From Maylandia zebra (lineage: Eukaryota; Chordata; Actinopteri; Cichliformes; Cichlidae): DNA of 64,000 nt. The translations under genes and the position numbers were made by a program. The notes beneath the pieces are model-generated. The model was not told the DNA's origin and did no database searches. It saw only the letters and a list, made by a program, of their open reading frames with translations. Location: assembly GCF_041146795.1 (NCBI RefSeq), contig NC_135174.1:22778878-22842877 (forward strand), in the 5' to 3' direction. Positions 47,819-64,000 of the stretch are shown piece after piece (positions within the stretch are counted from its first letter, which is position 1; each line of letters begins with the position of its first letter).

Positions 47819-50645
47819 TCTCTCTTCTCTTTTTTTCTCTCTTGCTATGTCCACTCAGTGCTTCCACTCTGCTTCTTCCTGTCCAGAGGATTGTCAGCAG
47901 CGGTCACATTATGTCCCCTCTCTCTCTCTCTCTCTCTCTCTCTGTGATCAGTGGGGTTGCCTCCACAGTGCAGGCTCAACTCCAAGCCTGAAGTTCAATA
48001 TCAACCCCCCCACCCCCTCACCCCCCGACTCCACAATGAAAGCAGGAAGGGCAGGGAGAGGGCGAATGAGCCACCCACGGGTTCATTCACCACAGAAAAA
48101 ACCCTCATGTGATTTTTTTTTTTTTGCATGTGAGAAACTTTAAATCTGCAGTTTTAAAAAGAACTTTTACTTAACTACAGGTGTCGACAGGCTCAAATTT
48201 CTCAGTTTAAATGAAAACAAGCAATAGCTACCATGACACACAGCATGTGGGTTATTAGCTGTGGTTTTCTGAGGCTTCAGGGACGGACCGTGATCATGTG
48301 GAATATTTACTCTGCAGATGTTTAAGGGCGAGCTTGCACAATCAATTTCCCTTCAATTCCCCAGCCATCTCGTCCCCCAAACCTGAAACCCACACGCCGG
48401 TTTTATTTTTTTTTCTGTTATACATGTGCATGCCTGTGAGAAACCATGGTGAGCTGGGTGTTTTCTTCTCTCTTATTACACACATCAATGTGTGTAATGT
48501 CCACTTAAATAACAGAGGAAGACAGAGAGCCAGAACACAGGAAGAAGAAAAAAGGAGAAGTGGGAAAAACATGTTTTGGCCCTTTTCCCTCCTTTTTGTC
48601 TTTAAGTATCAGCTTGGGTTTTTTCCCCACCCCTTGTGAATCTGAGGAGTGTTTTGTGATTAGTATGCGGAAAGGAAGCCGATTTGCATAATTAAGTGCT
48701 ACAGAGAAAAAGCAACAAAGTTTGTTAGTTTTATAACTATGAGTTTAATCGTTTACAAAGAGTTATTTCTGCTCAGAATACTTTAAAAGTTAAAAGATCA
48801 TTGTTCAACACGTATCTTCCTGTTTTCATTTTAATTCTTTTTAGACACACATGTATTTTTTTTTTAAAAGGCAGAGACAGATACCATTAAAGAGGTTAAT
48901 AATCACAGAAGTGGTAACAGTTAGTAACCTACACTTGGCACTGAAGAGTAGATTAATGTTGTACTACACTGTTAATTGTCACACTCATAGTATACAAAAA
49001 GGCACAGAAGGCAAGCAAAGGAGGCTCAAGTTAATACAGAGAACATCAGAGACTCCAGTTTATCAGGACATTGTGACAAGATTACTTATGACACATGAAG
49101 GATAGTGATAGTTATCAAATTATTCTCCATAATAAGGCATAATGTTCTCATCTGAAAAGGTCATTTAATGTTATTTTCACGTACAAAATAGGATATAAAA
49201 ATACATTATAAACTTGTTACAGATGTTACGAATGCATGTTTTCTCTTATATCAAGGCATCACTTGGCTTGTGTGTGTGCGCGTGTTTGTAAAACCGTACC
49301 ACACCCTCGAAAAAAAACAAAAAAAACAACACATGCAGAGACATAAGGACGACTTCATCTCCAGCAGCACAATCACCCAAAAGAAACAATAAAACAAAGA
49401 CATAAAATGTAACACTGTTCTACGGAGGCGTCCGAACCTCACATAAACATTTCAGACGTAGCTTCAATACTGCGCTGCACTTCTAATTCAAATGAGCCAC
49501 CTTTTATTATTTTTATTTATTCTCTTGGCACCGTAATTTGAATTGAGAAGAGCCGTGGATGTAAAGTCGTAAAAATGGAGATGATATAATACCAAGCTGG
49601 GCACAATGCCATGATGCCATAGTAAAAGATTTAGGTGTAACATTGTTCCATTGCTCTCAATAAATAAAGGCACTGTTGTTCAAGCTCGCTGAATACTGTA
49701 GTGTGGAGAAAAAAAAGGCATCGTTGTGTAAGTCCTCGAGAATTTGACAAAAGGAGTTCAACCTTCCCTCCCCTTTATGTGTGTATTCATACTGCACAGG
49801 CTTGGCATTCGTCCTGTATGCGTCGTCTCAGTATAAAGACACGTTACCTATTAGGAAACACTCAGAGATACTTTGGCATTTTGGATTCCAGTTTGTTCTT
49901 TTTCCCCATCGAGCACCTGTCGCTTTATAATGAAAGAAGTTTTTTTTAAAAAGCTCCACGTTGGCATTTTATGTGTTACCAAGAGGAAGTAAGAGACATT
50001 TTTGACGGTACGTGCTGTGCAGTATCTGACCTGTCAAATGCATATCTGGAACCGTCTTTTTAAAAGGAAAGCATGACAATATGTGAGCATTTGTAAATGA
50101 ATTATAAATGTTATAATGTGAATAAGGTAAGAGAGGTGCCCGCTGAGGAAAAAAATGTATCAAAACACCAACATATCTCCGTCAGTTTAGTATTTATGGA
50201 GGGTTTCTGTGCTGGATAAGTATCACCATTATCAGTTTAGTTACCATGTTATTATTATTGCATCAAATGGACTGAAGGCATGGCAGCTCAGAGAGACAGT
50301 GTGGCACAGCCGGGGGTTATTTAGGAGCCCTTCACCAGTTTGTGGCCCATCCTCAGTAAAGTCTACTGCTTAAGGTTGTAATTTCGACTGGCTTTGGGCT
50401 ATCGGAAGAAGGCACGTTTGGTAAAGTTTGGGTTAGGACTCGGTGATGGGCGGGGTCCTGAGGTTTATTCCCATGATCGCTGTCGTCTGGTTGGTTGGTT
50501 AAACAGAAGCAGCTGGGTTGCTCCCAATGTTCTGGTCTCTGGTTGGCTGAGCTTGGGGGAGTGGCAGGGCCGCGGGCCAATGAGCGCGCCAGCGGGCAGA
50601 GATGGGTGGGTCATCAGTGGACGGAAAGGTCAGAAGGTCAAGGGG
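46401..50645 (-). other. Non-coding flank, probably including the qki 3' UTR
   Basis: It lies directly downstream of the last qki exon. Quaking transcripts are known for multi-kilobase 3' UTRs, so at least part is probably transcribed. Frames seen here come from simple repeats: CT-rich DNA near 47120-47160, (CA)n at 47755-47817 and (CT)n near 47918-47942. No independent gene is supported. Confidence 0.4.
47755..47817. repeat. (CA)n microsatellite, about 31 units
   Basis: Uninterrupted dinucleotide repeat. The long His/Thr and Val/Cys frames across it are artefacts. Confidence 0.95.
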
Positions 50646-50668
50646 TCATGGGTTAGTTGCCGTGGCAG
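50646..50668 (-). CDS. qki: Last coding exon of the QKI-5-type isoform
   Basis: Follows a CTCTAG acceptor; 23 bases complete the tail as AATATNP and stop, close to the AATGN end of mammalian QKI-5. The phase matches the exon at 52594. ACTAAC, the quaking binding motif, lies within it on the coding strand, just before the stop codon. Confidence 0.82.
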
Positions 50669-50674
50669 CTAGAG

Positions 50675-52590
50675 TTAGACGGACAGAGACGGACAGACGT
50701 GGAAAGGAAACAAAAAGGGCACATAAAAGGGGGGACATAAAAAGAAAAAAAGATAGAAGAGAGATTAGTGTCAGCTAGTGGCGTCGGGATGACAACAAGG
50801 CAGATCTACTGCAGTCACACAGCAGGAGGCGCATTACACAAGAGCTGCACAACACCTTCATGAGCTCCGCATAACCATTCGCGCAAACTTACATCAACCT
50901 CTGGGTGTTGACATAAGGAATGGCTGGTTAGCAATGCTCACATGTGCTCATGAATGCGTTAGCAGGGCTGAGGTTTAGGAGGCGCCCCTCCTGTCATGAG
51001 ACTGCTGCTATAGTGATACTACTCATGCTAGCTGGGCTACGTCTAGCACAGACAGACAGTGAAACCATGGACAGAGAGGGAGACGGCATGGTTTCATGTG
51101 GGTGAGAGAGTGACCTTTATGTCCAAGGAAAAAAGTGCTCAGGCCTCAGAAAAACTTTCATTTACTCACAAGTGGAGCTCATGTTTAGCAGCAGGCATAA
51201 GATCTTGGTGATTAACTGATTATTGATTATGGTTTGATCCATTTGCTATGAAGTATTAGAAGAGCGCCTAAAAACTACAGTAAGCAAAGAGGCACCGTAA
51301 GAGACAGCAATGAGAGGTTAAGAGATGGTGATTTTAGAGGGACTTAAGAAACAGTTTCACAATAGACAAGTCTATCTGCAAGAATTTAGAGGCTTTGGTT
51401 TTCCTTAGAGATGTTGTTTTTTTTTCAATAGTCATCTTTATTGCCTTTTAGTGTTTTTTTGTCCATTGTGTACAACAAGAGCGCCACCGCTCACACACAC
51501 ATATATTGTAGCTAGCTAAGTCCATTTCTATTGCATAAAACAGTCACGAGGCCCGTGAATCGAGAAGGTCACCTCATCTTAAATACACAGAGCAAAACAC
51601 TGCCTTCATTGCCACCTTCGCGGTGACTAAAACAGTAGTAGCTACACACTTTGAATAAAGTTTTACATGGAGACACTTCATCTATAAAAAGCATACCATA
51701 AAAACAAAAATAAAAATTTACAAACTAAAAAAAAACAAAAACAAACTACAAGTATTTCCAAGCGATCTTGTTCCATAAGCTTTATATAAGCACTTAAATC
51801 CTTACTTAAAATCCCTATATACAAATTTATTTTGCAGCTAAATACATGGTAACAGCACCACTCTGGCTAGGAAATAAATGAAAGATGTAAACAGCCCCAA
51901 TGATAAAGTCCAGTGGGCGACCGATAAGACCACAAACAACAGTATTTCGTACAAAAGAGCTTGTAACACAGACTTCAGTAGTTATCACACGCTGTGTTTT
52001 AGTAGTAAAAACTAAAGATCGCCATGAATTGAAAGATCTTTAGAAGAAAGAAAATCCGTTTAAGTGTCATGTAGTAAGTGGGCGTAACACAGGATTTCAT
52101 CAGTAATAAAAAAATATCTGTGGAATCTAGTGGAATGAAGTTGGGTATAAATATGTTTCCCACAGTATTTGCAGGGTCAAAAGTAGTACTGAAGAGATAA
52201 ACAACAACAACAAAAAAAAAAAAAAAGTTTCTGAGAGAGGACTCCGAATCCAGAGTCACAAGGACCGAGTCACATGAATGGAACGATCCATTCTAATTGA
52301 GAGGTTCCCGGCCTGAGAGCCATCCAGTTTAAATTAACAGGCGAGCACAGATAACCGCTGCAGCTGTCACCCCTAACATGGTTCCTCCCAATCCGCTCAC
52401 TTATTTCACTTTCACTGCAACAAATACTGTTTCACATTGTGACCTTTTCGCCTGACACAGTTACTTCTTATTTAGGCATGCCATATTACAGACACATGTA
52501 AACTGAAATTGGTCCATTGGTCTGCATGCACACACGCTAACACTCACACATACAGATACACATACACATAAAGTGGCTGGTGAGCTAACT
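50675..52590 (-). other. qki intron before the last exon, no other feature recognised
   Basis: No exon with QKI-7-type tail was recognised here or in 52670-54600. The stretch has A-rich runs near 51720-51750 and 52200-52226. Confidence 0.4.
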
Positions 52591-52593
52591 AAC

Positions 52594-52668
52594 CTCTGTC
52601 TGTGGTCACTACCCTTTGGTAAGGATGGATTCTCTTGTCGTGGCGTCGTACCTTAGTGGTCATGGCAC
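52594..52668 (-). CDS. qki: Alternative qki exon with nuclear-localisation tail (QKI-5-type)
   Basis: A phase-matched 75-base exon encodes [18 protein letters not shown] and VVTTDR. RRHDxRxHPYQR is the STAR nuclear localisation signal of QKI-5. It splices on to the exon at 50668. Confidence 0.92.
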
Positions 52669-53310
52669 CTGCTAACAGCCATTGGCATCGCCAAAACAGA
52701 ACACAGAAGGTTACTCATCAGAAAGACATCAGACAGTCCACCCATGGCACCAACATCAGTGAAACCAGGAATTTACAAAGTGTTCAAGGCTGAGGGTGAA
52801 AATAAGTCAAACACATCTCGCTTCTAAGAGAGAGAATCTTTTGTTGTTTTGTGGTCTTCTGTTCTCTAAAGAAAATATTAAACCAAACCACTAATTTCTC
52901 ATTAAGCTTCACTAGTAGATTCAACATCAGCTGTAAGCAAAGTCACTCTATATAGCTCTGTGATCAAAATAAGCTTTAACATAGGTTAAATCACAAACAG
53001 CAGCTCTAAAATATCTATGGGTTCACTAAAATAGGTTAAAAAATTACAAGCGGAAGCTGAACTATTAAAAAAAGTTAAATAGCTGTCACACCACAACACT
53101 AGTGTGCTAATACAAAGAGGAAATTAACAGGAATGGACACTTGACTACATAATGACTGTTGAGGAATCTGTCATCCTAAAGTATAAGCAAACTTTGCATG
53201 TTTGCTCTGTGGGATAAGTGTGTAGGAGGATGGGAGGGAGAGGAGGAGGAAAGGGGAGGAGGGGTCTCTGCAAGCCAGTCCGTGTGTGTGCTAGGAAGGG
53301 TTGCTATCGC

Positions 53311-53336
53311 TTAGCCTTTGGTTGGGAAAGCCATAC
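53311..53336 (-). CDS. qki: Alternative terminal exon of qki, QKI-6-type tail
   Basis: After a TTTGCAG acceptor, 26 coding bases in the right phase encode MAFPTKG and stop, joined to GVLG of the preceding exon. This equals the short tail of mammalian QKI-6, the isoform found in both nucleus and cytoplasm. Confidence 0.9.
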
Positions 53337-54607
53337 CTGCAAAAACACAGGGAGAAGGGACTGTTAGCCCAGCAATGAGCTTCTGCATGCATCTATATAT
53401 GCTGTGGATGTATTACAAGAACTGGATATGGTAACCAATTTGTCCCTGTGGCAAACTGGGCCCTTTAATTAAGTTAAACTGAAAACTTTGTCGCTAAAGT
53501 GCAGTGAATAAATAATTTATTCCTGCTTTTTATCTTTTGAAAGGGTTTAGAAACACAGTTATCATGATTTATCGTAGTTAACTGCCTTGAAATGCATCAA
53601 GATTGGTACAATTGCTGTATTGTAACTGTATAGTGATAGTGTCCAGTGGCGATTATAGAATCTTTTTAGCCCTTGGACAAAATTTCACAACAGGGCCTCT
53701 CCAACTAAATAATCTGATACAACACCAACAGCAGTCCTGTAAAACAAACAGGTAACACATTAATCTAATTTTTATTTTTGCAACAGCACCAAGCTGACTG
53801 ATTATGACGTTTTAATACTGTAACTATTAGCTTCTACGTTCATCTAGCCTGCAGGCTACATTAACAAGTAAATTGTAAACAGACTTCCCAACTCACATTC
53901 AACTGTCACGTCATGGCCAGCAGATCTGGACACACCAGGCTGCTCTGCTAGCTACGATAACAAATGGCAAACATCAAAGTAAACAAAACAAATTATTTGA
54001 TGCTTGAGGAAGTTATGTTATTTAAGTGTCCGTTAACCAGCGTTAAAGCTAGACTAGCAATTAGCATTATATTCTGAGGGACACTTTCGTTGAGTCGTTA
54101 GTAGGGTTGTTTAAACAGATTCATGCGTGCCACAGTAGAAGGGGAGTGAGTGGAGTCAGGAGAGGCCCTGTTAGGGAGGTCAGGTCTCTCCTACTGTCAT
54201 CATAAAGGATGCACATTTCCATTGCTGTAGTTTAAAGTTCGTCAGCCCTGGGGCCGGGAGCCCCAAGCAGCACCTCTGACAGCACTGCACGGTGAGCTAC
54301 ACTGTGATAATCTTATCTTTAAATTAAATGTAGTAAAATAATAATGTGCACTTTTATATGACTCTGCTAACCACAAATCTATAAATGTAGGTTTGGTGAT
54401 GCTAGTGCAGAACTTTGCTGTGGCCCTGTTCAGTATTTCAGTGTGAAATTTTGGGGGTAAATGGGAAGGGCAAGGAAAAGAAACCCTTACGGAAGGATTT
54501 TCTTTTCTAATGTTTGGTAAGAAACTTTTATTGGAGTCCAGTATCCAGTTCTCATAATACATCCATTGACTACGCATGACAGTGCAGGACTTTCCATTTT
54601 TATATAC

Positions 54608-63412
<8,805 letters not shown>

Positions 63413-64000
63413 CTTTGGGGGGGGGGGGGGAAGAGAGAAAGGAGGAGGAACTATGAAAGTCTGTCCATGGAGGAGGGGGACAGCAAGTTTCACATTTCTT
63501 TCTTCTCTTCTGTCCGTTTCTTAGGACGATGACTCACCGTCGCCAGAATTAAAGGAAGCTCTGACAGACAAACAGGCAGGAGACAAGCATTCTGCACCAC
63601 AATGTAAAATCTGAATGCTTTGCAATAAGGTGTCCTCCATTTCTGACAGCCTCCTGTCTATTTCTTTCTGTGTGACACACACACACACACACAACTATAG
63701 ATCAGATCGCTGTGTAAATAATGCGAGTGAAAAACAGAAGTTACTGGGGGCCTTAGTGACCTACCAGTCAATGAGGGTCCTGTGCAGGGCAGTCGTTCAG
63801 AGGCAAATATGGAAAAGGTATCTTATAAAGCAATATGAGTAAGTATTAGTATTAATACTAGTATTAGCAAGAATTTTAATCTGTAATCGCTTTTTTCACT
63901 TATCAGCATTTTTTTTGTGTACGAATATCTTGTTTTGTCCAAATATCACTTGGATAAGTTACAATCAATGAATTTGGCTTTAAAATTAACTTTAAAAATA

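Noticed and set aside
47551-47991. Frames of 100-146 codons with His-Thr runs
   Set aside because: They come from the CA and CT microsatellites; no start context, splice sites or family resemblance.

Overview
The window is vertebrate nuclear DNA. Genes are split into short GT-AG exons, introns are AT-rich, CA/GATA microsatellites are common, and LINE, SINE and Tc1/mariner fragments are scattered throughout. Gene content and repeat types point to a percomorph teleost. A cichlid is my best guess, from memory of similar repeats rather than from any search.

Layout, left to right. (1) 0.2-9.1 kb, + strand: a divergent serotonin type-3-like Cys-loop receptor. Its largest intron (3.7-7.3 kb) is packed with transposon debris. 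(2) 10.6-15 kb, +: lrrc59, an ER membrane leucine-rich protein, complete. (3) 14.2-19.4 kb: mostly empty, with a Tc1/mariner fossil. (4) 19.46-21.5 kb, -: nat9, complete. (5) 24.2-28.3 kb, -: a synaptotagmin-15-like gene with an N-terminal membrane anchor and two C2 domains. (6) 28.3-32.3 kb: nested LINE/SINE insertions. (7) 32.37-34.34 kb, +: gprin2 with its coding region in one exon. (8) 37.4-39.8 kb, +: a secreted chymotrypsin-fold serine protease with an unusual specificity pocket. It is tail-to-tail with (9) timm23, 40.75-43.88 kb, -, complete. (10) 46-50.6 kb: non-coding, probably including the qki 3' UTR. (11) 50.6-63.4 kb, -: the quaking RNA-binding protein gene with two alternative C-terminal exon sets; its first exon lies beyond the window.

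The neighbours do not form a pathway. Their order is still informative: syt15, gprin2 and timm23 also lie near one another in human 10q11, so 24-44 kb looks like an old syntenic block. nat9 and lrrc59 are both on human chromosome 17.

I found no clear new multi-gene system. The signals most worth a second look are: the receptor that lacks key residues of the serotonin aromatic box and has a reading-frame conflict in its leader exon; the protease with Ala at the primary specificity position; a near-perfect 54-bp palindrome upstream of timm23; an unfolded-protein-response-like motif at the lrrc59 promoter; overlapping 3' ends of the protease and timm23; and candidate quaking-binding sites in quaking's own terminal exon and downstream region.
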